Below, in pieces: positions 34,084 through 42,196 of a stretch of DNA of 64,000 bases. The DNA is from Teichococcus aerophilus. GTDB lineage: Bacteria; Pseudomonadota; Alphaproteobacteria; Acetobacterales; Acetobacteraceae. Location: assembly GCF_014490485.1 (NCBI RefSeq), contig NZ_JACTVA010000017.1:1-64000 (forward strand), given 5' to 3'. The position numbers and the translations under genes were made by a program. The notes beneath the pieces were generated by a model. It did not search any database and was not told the DNA's origin. It saw only the letters and a list, made by a program, of their open reading frames with translations. Numbering within the stretch: position 1 is the first letter of the stretch; each line of letters opens with the position of its first letter.

Positions 34084-34086
34084 TAA
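33330..34086 (+). pseudogene. IS5-family transposase, frameshifted (type B copy 2)
   Basis: The first frame (MADLFWLNEGQIQRISPFF) runs to 33833 but loses homology after SLLKKGLYP at about 33655. The rest (IGRTKGGLNSKLHAACDGQGRPL, LLGDKGYDSNQLR, RHRIDNMFGRPKDCRRIAMRYD) is in the frame 33595-34086. The switch occurs at an AAAAAGGGG run. Small compensating indels near 33400 changed the early sequence compared with copy 1. The frame used after the switch differs between the copies (+1 here, -1 in copy 1), which favours decay over a conserved programmed shift. Confidence 0.7.
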
Positions 34087-34099
34087 GAGAACCGCAGGA

Positions 34100-35011
34100 T
34101 CAGTGTCGTAGCGCCTCGGCCAAGTAGTCGACGAAGACGCGCACCCGTGCCGGCATGTTGGCGCCGCCGACGAAAACGGCGTGGATCGGCTCAGCATCGC
34201 CCGGATTGAACGCCTCCAGCAGCGGCACCAGCCGGCCGGAGGCAATGTCCTCCACCACGCCGAAATTGCCGATGCGGGTGACGCCGACGCCCGCCAGTGC
34301 CAGTTGCCCCAGTGTCTCGCCGTTGTTGGCCTCGATGTCACCGGTCACGGTCAGCGCATAGTCTCGTCCGTCACGGCGGAACGGCCAGGTCGGCTCGGCG
34401 CGGCGGAAGTTGAAGTTCAAACAGTTGTGTCGGTGCAGGTCCTCCGGCACGCCCGGCGTACCGCGCCGGGCCAGATAGTCGGGCGAGGCAACGATGCTGC
34501 GACCGGTCTCACCCAGACGGCGGGCCGTCAACGGGCTGTCGGCCAGCGGACCGAAGCGGACGGCGACGTCGGCCTCGCCGCCCATCACGTCCACCACCGT
34601 GTCGGTCAGGCCTATATCCACCAGGATATGAGGGAAGCGCCGTACGAAGTCGGCCAGCAGCGGCACGATACACAGCCGGCCATGCGTGAAGGCCGCGCTG
34701 ACCCGCAGCCGCCCGCGCGGAGCGCCGCGGTCGGCAATGATCCGCTCGGACTCGTCGAGGTCGGCCAGGATGCGCCGTGCCGCCGCGAGATAGCTGTGAC
34801 CCTCCGCCGTCAACATGATGGCGCGCGTAGTGCGCAGCATCAACCGCACGCCGAGCCGCGCCTCGATGCGGTCGATCCTGCGGCTGACGGCCGAGGGTGT
34901 GAGCCCCAGCGCGCGCCCGGCTGCGGACAGGCTGCCGCCCTGCGCCACGGCCGCGAACACTTCCAGTTCCCGTGCGCGGTCGGTCCCGGTGTCGTCCACC
35001 TTTGCGTCCAT
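34100..35011 (-). CDS. LysR-family regulator
   Basis: This 303-aa LysR protein has its helix-turn-helix in residues 13-75 (ELEVFAAVAQGGSLSAAGRALGLTPSAVSRRIDRIEARL) and a co-inducer domain from about 100 (RGRLRVSAAFTHGRLCIVPLLADFVRRFPHI). It is divergent from an aldo-keto reductase and MFS exporter pair with a 95-bp gap, and its 3' end is 16 bp from an IS. LysR, reductase and exporter sets commonly respond to toxic small molecules; the inducer is not known. Confidence 0.87.
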   Translation of the reverse strand: MDAKVDDTGTDRARELEVFAAVAQGGSLSAAGRALGLTPSAVSRRIDRIEARLGVRLMLRTTRAIMLTAEGHSYLAAARRILADLDESERIIADRGAPRGRLRVSAAFTHGRLCIVPLLADFVRRFPHILVDIGLTDTVVDVMGGEADVAVRFGPLADSPLTARRLGETGRSIVASPDYLARRGTPGVPEDLHRHNCLNFNFRRAEPTWPFRRDGRDYALTVTGDIEANNGETLGQLALAGVGVTRIGNFGVVEDIASGRLVPLLEAFNPGDAEPIHAVFVGGANMPARVRVFVDYLAEALRH

Positions 35012-35106
35012 GTCAAAGATCCTTGGCCTCCGTACTCACTACCGCTGCGTCTCCGGCCCGTCCATCTGTGCGTCTAAGGACGACCAACGGATCTCGGATC
35101 ACTATC

Positions 35107-36141
35107 ATGGAATATCGTCAACTCGGACGCTCGGGCCTGCGGGTCCCCGTCCTCAGCTTTGGCACCGGCACCTTCGGCGGCACCGGGCCCCTGTTTGGCG
35201 CCTGGGGGCGAAGCGACGCGCGCGAAGCACGGCGGCTGCTCGACATCTGCCTGGACGCCGGCGTCAACCTGTTCGATACGGCGGACGTGTACTCCGAAGG
35301 CGCCTCGGAGCAGGTGCTGGGCGAGGCCATCAAGGGCCGACGCGACGCCGTGCTGATCTCCACCAAGACCGGCCTGCCGACGGGCGAGGGCGCCAACGAC
35401 TGGGGCGCCTCGCGCGCCCGGTTGGTACGCGTGGTGGACGGCATGCTGAAGCGCCTCGGCACCGACCATATCGACCTGCTTCAGCTGCACGCCTTCGATG
35501 CCTCGACCCCGGTCGAGGAGCTGCTGGAGACGCTGGACCGGCTGATCGGCGCAGGCAAGCTGCGTTACGCAGGCGTTTCCAACTACCCCGGCTGGCAGCT
35601 GATGAAGCTGCTGGCCGCCGCTGACCGCGACGGCCGGCCGCGCCCCGTGGCGCACCAGGTGTACTACTCGCTGATCGGCCGCGCCTACGAAGCCGACCTG
35701 ATGCCGCTGGGCGCCGATCAGGGCGTGGCCGCGCTGGTATGGAGCCCGCTTGGCTGGGGCCGCCTGACCGGTCAGATCCGCCGCGGCGCGCCAATCCCGC
35801 CTACCAGCCGCCTGCACGCGACTGCCGCCTTCGCGCCGCCGGTGGAGGACGAGCACCTGTTTCGGGTGGTGGACGCGCTGGAGGCCGTGGCGGCCGAGAC
35901 CGGCCGGACGGTGCCGCAGGTGGCCATCAACTGGCTGCTGCGGCGCCCGACCGTCGCCTCGGTGATCATTGGCGCGCGGGACGAGGCGCAGCTGCGGCAG
36001 AACCTCGGCGCCGTCGGCTGGAGCCTGACGTCCGCGCAAGTGGCCGCGTTAGACGCCGCCAGCGACGTGCTGCCTCCTTATCCGCACACGCCCTACCGCC
36101 AGCAGGAAGGCTTCGCGCGGCTGAATCCCCCGCTGGTTTAG
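35107..36141 (+). CDS. Aldo-keto reductase
   Basis: This 344-aa NADPH-dependent oxidoreductase reduces aldehydes or ketones. The catalytic tetrad is Asp57 (FDTAD), Tyr62 (VYSEG), Lys87 (ISTKTG) and His128 (LQLHAFD). The C-terminal cofactor site shows SVIIGARDEAQLRQNLGAVGW. The ATG at 35107 (MEYRQLGRSGLRVPVLSFG) is the standard family start, although the frame is open further upstream. It precedes an MFS exporter by 140 bp and faces a LysR gene. Confidence 0.9.
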   Translation: MEYRQLGRSGLRVPVLSFGTGTFGGTGPLFGAWGRSDAREARRLLDICLDAGVNLFDTADVYSEGASEQVLGEAIKGRRDAVLISTKTGLPTGEGANDWGASRARLVRVVDGMLKRLGTDHIDLLQLHAFDASTPVEELLETLDRLIGAGKLRYAGVSNYPGWQLMKLLAAADRDGRPRPVAHQVYYSLIGRAYEADLMPLGADQGVAALVWSPLGWGRLTGQIRRGAPIPPTSRLHATAAFAPPVEDEHLFRVVDALEAVAAETGRTVPQVAINWLLRRPTVASVIIGARDEAQLRQNLGAVGWSLTSAQVAALDAASDVLPPYPHTPYRQQEGFARLNPPLV

Positions 36142-36281
36142 GGCGCCTTCGAGAGGGCGGTGTCACCTCGACCACCCGGCAGGGGATGCCGGTCCCTTGT
36201 AACTGCGCCTCGAAGGAATGGGTGTCCGGAAGCCCCAGGCCTTTCACGCTCTCAGGCAACACCCTGAACGGATCGACAATC

Positions 36282-37454
36282 ATGAATCTGAACTTCCCGT
36301 TGCTCGCCCTGGCGATCGGGGCCTTCGGCATCGGCGTCACCGAGTTCGCGCCGATGGGCCTGCTGCCGGTGATCGCCGGCGACCTCGACGTCTCCATCCC
36401 GACCGCTGGGCTGCTGATCAGCGCCTATGCCGTCGGCGTCATGCTCGGTGCGCCGCTGATGACGCTGGCCTTCGCGCGCGTGCCGCGCCGCAGGCTGCTG
36501 GTCGGGCTGATGGCCATCTTCACGCTGGGCAATCTGCTCGCCGCCATGTCCACCGGCTACGGCATGCTGCTGGCGGCGCGGCTGCTGACCTCGCTCAACC
36601 ACGGCGCCTTCTTCGGCGTGGGCTCGGTGGTCGCGGCCGGGCTGGTGCCGGCGAACCGGAGGGCCGGCGCGGTCGCCACCATGTTCATGGGCCTGACGGT
36701 CGCCACCGTGCTGGGCGTGCCGCTGGCCACCTGGGCTGGCGACCAGGTGGGCTGGCGCGCCACCTTCTGGGGCATCGCGGGGCTCGGCGTGGTCGCCATG
36801 GCGGCGTTGCGGCTGACCCTGCCGGCCGTTGCTGCCGACGCGGGCGGCGACATGCTGGCCGAGCTGCGCATGCTGGGGCGCGGCCCCGTACTGGCGGCGT
36901 TGACGCTGACGGTACTGGGTGCCAGTGCGATGTTCACGGTGTTCACCTACATCGCGCCGATCCTGCAGGAGCAGACCGGCGCGTCGATCGGCTTCGTCAC
37001 GGCGATGCTCGTGACCTATGGCGTGGGACTGACGGTGGGCAACTGGCTGGGCGGGCGCTTCGCCGACCGCTCGGTGGACCGCACGCTCATCGTCATGCTG
37101 GCGGCGCTGGTGGTGGTGCTGCTGCTTTTTGCCCTGGCGATGCCCTTCACGGTGCCCAGCGCGGTTCTGATCTTCCTTTGGGGCGTGGCAAGCTTTGCCA
37201 TCGTGCCGCCGTTGCAGATGCGCGTGATGACGGCGGCCGCGGGCGCGCCCAACCTCGCCTCCGCGGTCAACATCGGCGCCTTCAACCTGGGTAACGCCAT
37301 CGGCGCCGCGCTGGGTGGCGCGGTGATCGGCGGCGGGCTGGGCTATCCCGCCGTGGCCGTGGCCGTGGCGGGTGCGGCCGCCGCGGCTTGCGGGCTGGCC
37401 TTCATCCTGCTGCTGAAGCGGCACCGCACCGGCGTGACCACGGCACCCTCCTGA
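36282..37454 (+). CDS. MFS exporter (DHA1/AraJ type)
   Basis: This 390-aa, 12-helix transporter belongs to the drug-proton antiporter 1 group. It starts MNLNFPLLALAIGAFGIGVTEF, followed by PMGLLPVIAGDLDVSIPTAG and the motif A-like loop FARVPRRRLL. It has no signal peptide, and the C-terminal tail is basic (KRHRTG). It probably exports a sugar-like or aromatic compound. It is likely co-transcribed with the aldo-keto reductase. Confidence 0.85.
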   Translation: MNLNFPLLALAIGAFGIGVTEFAPMGLLPVIAGDLDVSIPTAGLLISAYAVGVMLGAPLMTLAFARVPRRRLLVGLMAIFTLGNLLAAMSTGYGMLLAARLLTSLNHGAFFGVGSVVAAGLVPANRRAGAVATMFMGLTVATVLGVPLATWAGDQVGWRATFWGIAGLGVVAMAALRLTLPAVAADAGGDMLAELRMLGRGPVLAALTLTVLGASAMFTVFTYIAPILQEQTGASIGFVTAMLVTYGVGLTVGNWLGGRFADRSVDRTLIVMLAALVVVLLLFALAMPFTVPSAVLIFLWGVASFAIVPPLQMRVMTAAAGAPNLASAVNIGAFNLGNAIGAALGGAVIGGGLGYPAVAVAVAGAAAAACGLAFILLLKRHRTGVTTAPS

Positions 37455-37854
37455 TGGCAGGTCGCGGCAAGGCCCGTCACCTGCCGCGACCGGCACGCGC
37501 TGGCCGGGCCGCCGGCAGACCTTCCTAGCCAGGCTGGTAGGGAGCGTTGTACGACCCGCTGGCCCTCATCAATGGTGTGACGGAGAAATCTCGATGGAGG
37601 ATTGTTGTTTAGAGCGGCTAACAGAACGGCACCAGCCAGCGATCCAGGTCAGCGCCGCCACCATGAACGGTCGCCATCCTCGCCTCCCGCCGCATTGCTC
37701 GACAGGAGGGAACCTTCCAGCCTCAAAGTGACCGAGTAGTGCTACGTCTCAAGGCCCCTGCGAAGGGGTCGCCAACGGCGGCCAGCGACGTGACTCGGAC
37801 CTCGCGTAAATGGGCTGATATGCGCAGTATCGTTTCATCACGAGATATGCACGA
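37455..37854. other. Gene-free region before a type A IS copy
   Basis: No gene, hairpin or repeat could be supported in these 400 bases. The IS at 37855 begins at its right edge without a TA on that side, so part of this sequence may have been moved or deleted. Confidence 0.4.
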
Positions 37855-38646
37855 GAGGCTGTTATGGACCTGCGGCCCGTCGAGCGGCTTGCTTGAGCAT
37901 GATGCAGGCAAAGGCGACGAGGTGGAGATCGGCAAGAGTGATGGCGTAGCGGTCGTAGTCCTTCACCAGCCGCCGAAAGCGGTGGCCTAGGCAAACGATC
38001 GCTCGACGACCCAGCGTCGCGGCAGTAACACGAAGCCGCGCTCCGGCAACTTCACGACCTCCAGTTCGATGCTGTGCGCCCTGGCAGCCTTGGCAGCCAG
38101 CGCGACGGTGTAATCCTGGTCGACATGGGCCAGTTCGACGCGCTGCCAGGTAGAGGCCTGCACCGCGCCCTGGCCAGCCGAGCGTGTCGATCGCCAGGTG
38201 TAGCTTGGAACCCCTCTTGCGCTTGGCGCCGTCATACCCCACCCGCTCGCCACTCTCAGGAGATGAGTACAGCGTCCGGCTGTCCAGAATGACAGCGCTG
38301 GGCTGCGCCTTTCGCCCCGCGGCCAGTCGCAGCACCGTCCGCCGATCCTCGGCCAGTGCTACGAGGCAGCCTGCCGCCAGCCAGCGCTGCGCCTGCTGAT
38401 AGACGGCGGCCCAGGGTGGCAGATCGTTCGGCATCCAGCGCCAGGGCGCGCCAGTCTTGATCATGCAGCGCAAGCCGTTGAACACCGCGTAAGCTGTGTT
38501 CTCGCTGCTCAGCATGCTCTGGCACTAGCGTCAGATAGGGCGCGACCAGCGCCCATTCGTCATCGGAAACGTCAAAGGGGTAGGGCTTGCGGGAACGCGT
38601 GCCCCGCAGCCTGATCGTTACCCACCCGCAGCTCCATAACAGCCTC
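37855..38646 (-). mobile_element. IS5-family element, type A, deleted copy
   Basis: This 792-bp copy has both ends (GAGGCTGTTATGGACCTG and CAGCTCCATAACAGCCTC) but lacks about 70 bp in the middle compared with the 860-bp copy. TA is present only on the right side; the left side reads ACGA, so the left flank was rearranged after insertion. Confidence 0.82.
37862..38610 (-). pseudogene. IS5-family transposase, multiply broken (type A)
   Basis: Homology to the transposase at 32442 is spread over several frames: KPYPFDVSDDEWALVAPYL, then IKTGAPWRWMPNDLPPWAAVYQQAQRWLAAGC and [24 protein letters not shown]. After an internal deletion next to DTLG it resumes as [10 protein letters not shown], and finally RFRRLVKDYDRYAITLADL. 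The start codon is also lost. It cannot make transposase. Confidence 0.8.
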
Positions 38647-39905
38647 TAGTATGTCCTGAAGTCTTCAGTGCCACGGAGTGACTTGTCACGGACTTCGGCC
38701 GCGGCGGCAGACACATCGGCGATATAGGCTTGGGCATTGGTGGCGTGAATGGTGTTGAGCGCCAGGTGAATGGCTTTGGGCCTCACATTGCGCCCCACAA
38801 ACCAGCCGCGTGTGCCCAAGCGCTCGGCCAGCGCATCGAGGTCCAGCGCCGGATCGGTGGAGCGGTAGAGCAGCATGCAAAGGTCTGAAGGTCGTACCAC
38901 CTCCAACCCGGGAATGGACTCGATGCCCGCCACCAGGCGGGTCTTCGCGTCCATGATCAGGCGCGCATGCTCCCGGTAGCCCTCGCGGCCGAGGTGATTG
39001 ACCATGGCCCAGGCGGCGGCGATCGAGCCGCCAGGCCGCGTGCCGGAAAAGGTCTCGGTGGCATAGGTGCCGCGCGGCCAGGCATCGAACTCGAAGGTGT
39101 GGTGGCGCTTCAGCGCGGCATCGCGTAACAGCACCAGCGACGCGCCCTTCGCCGCGTAGCCGTATTTGTGCAGGTCGGCTGATAGGCTGGTCACGCCGGG
39201 CACGCGGAAGTCGAAGTCGGGCAAAGCCTCACCCAGCTCTCGCCAGAAGGGCGCCAGGAAGCCGCCGACACAGGCATCGACGTGGAACCACATTCCGCGC
39301 TGCTGCGCGACGGCGCCGATCGCGGCGATGGGGTCGAAGACGCCATGCGAATAGCCGGGCGCGGAAGCCGCGAGCATCACCGTGTTCTCGTCGATCGCCG
39401 CCGCGATGGCCGCCGGATCGGCGCGGAAATCGGTGCCCATTGGCGTGCGGACGACATCCAGGCCGAGGAAGGACGCCGCCTTGTTGAAGGTGGCGTGCAG
39501 CGTCTCGCAGGCGACGATGTTGGGGCGGCCGCGTACCGGCTTCGCATTGCGGGCGGCCAGCACCGCCAGGAAGATGCTTTCGGTGCCGCCGCTGGTGAAG
39601 GTGCCGCCGGCGCCCGGCGGGGCCTCGAACAATGACAATCCCATCTCGACCAGCTCGGTTTCCAGCCGTGCCAGCGAGGGAAAGGCGCGCTTGCCCAGCG
39701 CGTTCTCGCTGAAATACAGCGCATACGCATCCTGCGCCACGCGCAGCAGCGCGTCGTCGCGGTAATAGGTATAGACGGCCAGTTTGCCATTGCGCCAGTC
39801 GATGTCGGACTGCTTGGCCTCGGTCAGCGTGGCTTCCAGCGCTGGCCAGGCCGTGCCAGAGTCCGGGAAGGGGCGGCGTGTCGCCGCGGCGATGGTGTCT
39901 GGCAT
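38646..39905 (-). CDS. PLP-dependent decarboxylase/lyase, 3' end cut by an IS
   Basis: This 419-codon protein belongs to the group II decarboxylase / sphingosine-phosphate-lyase-like fold. It has TFTSGGTESIFLAVLAAR near 105, the cofactor residues His208 and Asp210 (FHVDACVGG) and the PLP lysine Lys247 in SADLHKYGYA. Its last codons read DFRTY and then TAG, where the TAG (38648-38646) is made by the IS flanking TA plus the first IS base. The native C-terminus is therefore lost, probably only by a few residues, because the catalytic and C-terminal small domain are otherwise present. Substrate unknown. A GntR gene lies 14 bp upstream. Confidence 0.8.
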   Translation of the reverse strand: MPDTIAAATRRPFPDSGTAWPALEATLTEAKQSDIDWRNGKLAVYTYYRDDALLRVAQDAYALYFSENALGKRAFPSLARLETELVEMGLSLFEAPPGAGGTFTSGGTESIFLAVLAARNAKPVRGRPNIVACETLHATFNKAASFLGLDVVRTPMGTDFRADPAAIAAAIDENTVMLAASAPGYSHGVFDPIAAIGAVAQQRGMWFHVDACVGGFLAPFWRELGEALPDFDFRVPGVTSLSADLHKYGYAAKGASLVLLRDAALKRHHTFEFDAWPRGTYATETFSGTRPGGSIAAAWAMVNHLGREGYREHARLIMDAKTRLVAGIESIPGLEVVRPSDLCMLLYRSTDPALDLDALAERLGTRGWFVGRNVRPKAIHLALNTIHATNAQAYIADVSAAAAEVRDKSLRGTEDFRTY

Positions 39906-39919
39906 GTCGTGAACTCCTG

Positions 39920-40582
39920 TCAGGGTTTGGACGCCGCGCCCTCATCCAACCGAAGGGCGAGCCATGTCAGCGCGGGGCCGATATCGGCTTCGATCTCCGC
40001 CCGGGCGGCCGCGGCGTCGCGCCGGGCGATGGCGTCGATGATCCGGCGGCGCCCCTGCCCATGTTCCGGGCGATGGGCGTAGTCGGGAAACAGCAAGGCG
40101 ACGTAAGGGCCCGTGCGCAGCCAGAGCGAGGCGATCATCGCCTCCAACGCCGGCATGCCCGCCCCCGCGTAGAGCGTCGCGTGGAAGTCGCGGATGCCGC
40201 GTACATCGGCGGCAACATCGCCGCGTTCGCGCGCGGCGCGGATGCCCAGGGCCAGGGCGCGCAGCTCGGCCACCAGTTCCGGCGTCGCGGCCTCGGCGGC
40301 CCGGGCGGCGGCCAGGCCTTCCAGCGCCATGCGCATGTCGCGCAATTCCCGCAGCTGCGCGCCGTTGAGCAGTGGCACGCGCACGGATCGGCGGTCGCGC
40401 GATTCCAGCGCGCCCTCGGCCGAAAGCCGGTTGAGCGCCTCGCGCACCGGCATTGGCGAGACGCCCAGATCAGCGGCGACGGTGCGCAGGGTCAGCTTCT
40501 GTCCCGGCGCGAAGCGCCCCGAGGACAGCGCGAGACGCAACGCCTGATAGGCCTGGGCATGCAGGGCGGTATCCTCGCTCAT
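39920..40582 (-). CDS. GntR-family regulator (FCD domain)
   Basis: This 220-aa protein has an N-terminal winged helix (YQALRLALSSGRFAPGQKLTLRTVAADLGVSPMPVREALNRL) and a helical FCD effector domain (about 80-210) with the metal-type residues in FHATLYAGAG. Its start overlaps the stop of the M81 peptidase gene by 4 bp, so the two are co-transcribed from the M81 promoter. Two GTGATCAC palindromes at that divergent promoter are its probable operators. The PLP decarboxylase follows by 14 bp, so the regulator sits inside the operon it controls. Confidence 0.87.
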   Translation of the reverse strand: MSEDTALHAQAYQALRLALSSGRFAPGQKLTLRTVAADLGVSPMPVREALNRLSAEGALESRDRRSVRVPLLNGAQLRELRDMRMALEGLAAARAAEAATPELVAELRALALGIRAARERGDVAADVRGIRDFHATLYAGAGMPALEAMIASLWLRTGPYVALLFPDYAHRPEHGQGRRRIIDAIARRDAAAARAEIEADIGPALTWLALRLDEGAASKP

Positions 40583-42105
40583 GGCGCGGCGCTGCCATCG
40601 GAGGGGGCGCTGCGGCCAAAGCGGCGCAGGCGCAGCGACGGCAGCGGCAGATCCGGCTCCTCCGGCCAGAGGCGGGAGCGGGAATAGGGGAAGAAGCCCG
40701 GCCGATAGGCGGACAGGCCGGGGGTCGCGACCACCATCGGCGTCGCCACCCCGGCGAAGCTCAGTTTGAAATGATTGCCCGATTTGGCGACGACCAGATC
40801 GAACCGCGACAGGTCAATGCCCTGCGCGGTGAAGGCGGCTGGGTCCTGCGTCATGCCGGCGGCGGTAGTGGCCAGGATCAGGTTGCCATGGGCTTCCTCC
40901 AGCACCGCGCAGGGGCCCAGCGTGCTGCGCTGGCCGGCCTGATACGGCCCCTTCTGCACGAAGCCGCCGACCGGATCGGTGTGCCGGACTGTCAGGGTCA
41001 GCGGTAGCGGCATGAAGCCGGGCGTCATGGTACCGCCGACGGGCCGCGTGATGATGGCGCCGGGGCCCGCCGCGATGGCGGCGGCGGCGGTGTCGGGATC
41101 GGTGACGGGGAAGACGCCGCGCAACGGCAGGCCGCTGGCCAGGAGCCGCTCCAGCAGATGCAGCCCGTCGCCGGGCGCGCCCGCTAGCACTCGGTCGCCC
41201 TGGTCGGCCAGCACGAAGGGCCGCTGGGCGGCCTGGGCATGCACCATGTCCAGCGCGGCATCGGCCTCCGGGAAGGTATGGCTGAACCGCGCGCGCCAGG
41301 CCCATAGGGGACGCGCGACGGCCAGGGCCGCCTCGTCGGCCGCGCCGTGGTCGTCCGCCGCGATGGCGATGACCGTCTGCCCCATATCGGGCACGTCGCG
41401 GAAGGGATGGACGTTGAAGATCGAGATGTCGCGCAGCCGGGGATCGGCGGCCAAAGCGGCGCGCGCGATGGCGTGCAGGTCGGCCAGCGGGCGGTCCACC
41501 GTCTCGGCGCCGCCGCGCAGCAGCATGGGCAGCTTGATCATGGTGGTGGCGGGGCGTAGCCCGCCTGCCAGAATTTCCAGCGCCAGGTCGGCCGCGCGTT
41601 CCCCTGCCTCGACGACATCCGAATGCGGGTTTTCTTTGCAGGCGGTGACGATGTCGCAGGCTGCCATCAGGGCATCGGTGACATGGCCGTGCAGGTCCAG
41701 CCCGACGGCGATCACCGCGCGCGGCCCCAACAGCGCGCGCAGGCGGGTCATCAGATCGGCCTCGGGGCTGTCATGGCCCTCAGCGGTCATGGCGCCGTGC
41801 AGTTCGAAGACAGCGCCGTCCAGGGGGCCGGCGGCCTGCGCGGCGGCCAGGACGGCGTCGCGGAAGGCTTCGTAGACGGCGCCTTCCACCCGCCCGCCGG
41901 GACGGGCGCGGGCGGCCAGGGTCGGCACCACCTCCACCCCCGCGCGGGCCAAGCGCCGCAGGATGCCGCCCAGCGTGCTGCCGGCCTGGGCATTGGCGGT
42001 GAGCATCGCTGCCCCTTCCTCGACCGCGAAATCGCTGCGGCGGGTCAGGACGGGGTTGAAGTCGTGGCTCTCCTGCCAGAGCTGGCAGACCAGGATGCGC
42101 GTCAT
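40579..42105 (-). CDS. M81-family metallopeptidase (MlrC-like)
   Basis: This 508-aa zinc-type hydrolase resembles MlrC, which degrades linearised microcystin peptides. It shows the family start MTRILVCQLWQESHDFNP, GAVFELHGAM, AVGLDLHGHVTD, KENPHSDV and NVHPFRDVPDMGQTVI. It probably cleaves a small peptide or peptide-like compound. A family-5 binding protein is divergent from it, and a GntR and a PLP decarboxylase follow, so import, hydrolysis and decarboxylation of a peptide-like substrate is a reasonable model (inference). Confidence 0.87.
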   Translation of the reverse strand: MTRILVCQLWQESHDFNPVLTRRSDFAVEEGAAMLTANAQAGSTLGGILRRLARAGVEVVPTLAARARPGGRVEGAVYEAFRDAVLAAAQAAGPLDGAVFELHGAMTAEGHDSPEADLMTRLRALLGPRAVIAVGLDLHGHVTDALMAACDIVTACKENPHSDVVEAGERAADLALEILAGGLRPATTMIKLPMLLRGGAETVDRPLADLHAIARAALAADPRLRDISIFNVHPFRDVPDMGQTVIAIAADDHGAADEAALAVARPLWAWRARFSHTFPEADAALDMVHAQAAQRPFVLADQGDRVLAGAPGDGLHLLERLLASGLPLRGVFPVTDPDTAAAAIAAGPGAIITRPVGGTMTPGFMPLPLTLTVRHTDPVGGFVQKGPYQAGQRSTLGPCAVLEEAHGNLILATTAAGMTQDPAAFTAQGIDLSRFDLVVAKSGNHFKLSFAGVATPMVVATPGLSAYRPGFFPYSRSRLWPEEPDLPLPSLRLRRFGRSAPSDGSAAP

Positions 42106-42112
42106 TGGTATA

Positions 42113-42122
42113 TGTGATCACA
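42113..42122. promoter_or_regulatory. Candidate GntR operator at the M81 start
   Basis: TGTGATCACA is a perfect 10-bp palindrome 8 bp before the M81 start codon. Its GTGATCAC core recurs at 42183-42196 on the other side of this 80-bp divergent promoter. It would block transcription or translation initiation of the M81-gntR-decarboxylase operon. Confidence 0.55.
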
Positions 42123-42182
42123 AACTTGACTTCCCGGCAAGAGGAGTCTCACAGTGAGGCCTGAATTGGGAATCAGGGGAAG

Positions 42183-42196
42183 AACGTGATCACGTT
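42183..42196. promoter_or_regulatory. Candidate GntR operator over the binding-protein start
   Basis: AACGTGATCACGTT is a perfect 14-bp palindrome overlapping the GTG start codon of the binding-protein gene. It shares GTGATCAC with the site at 42113-42122, 70 bp away. Confidence 0.55.

Noticed and set aside
1-38646. Whether type A IS copies at both ends form one composite transposon
   Set aside because: The left end is cut by the window edge, all complete copies carry broken transposase, and no matching outer target duplication can be seen.
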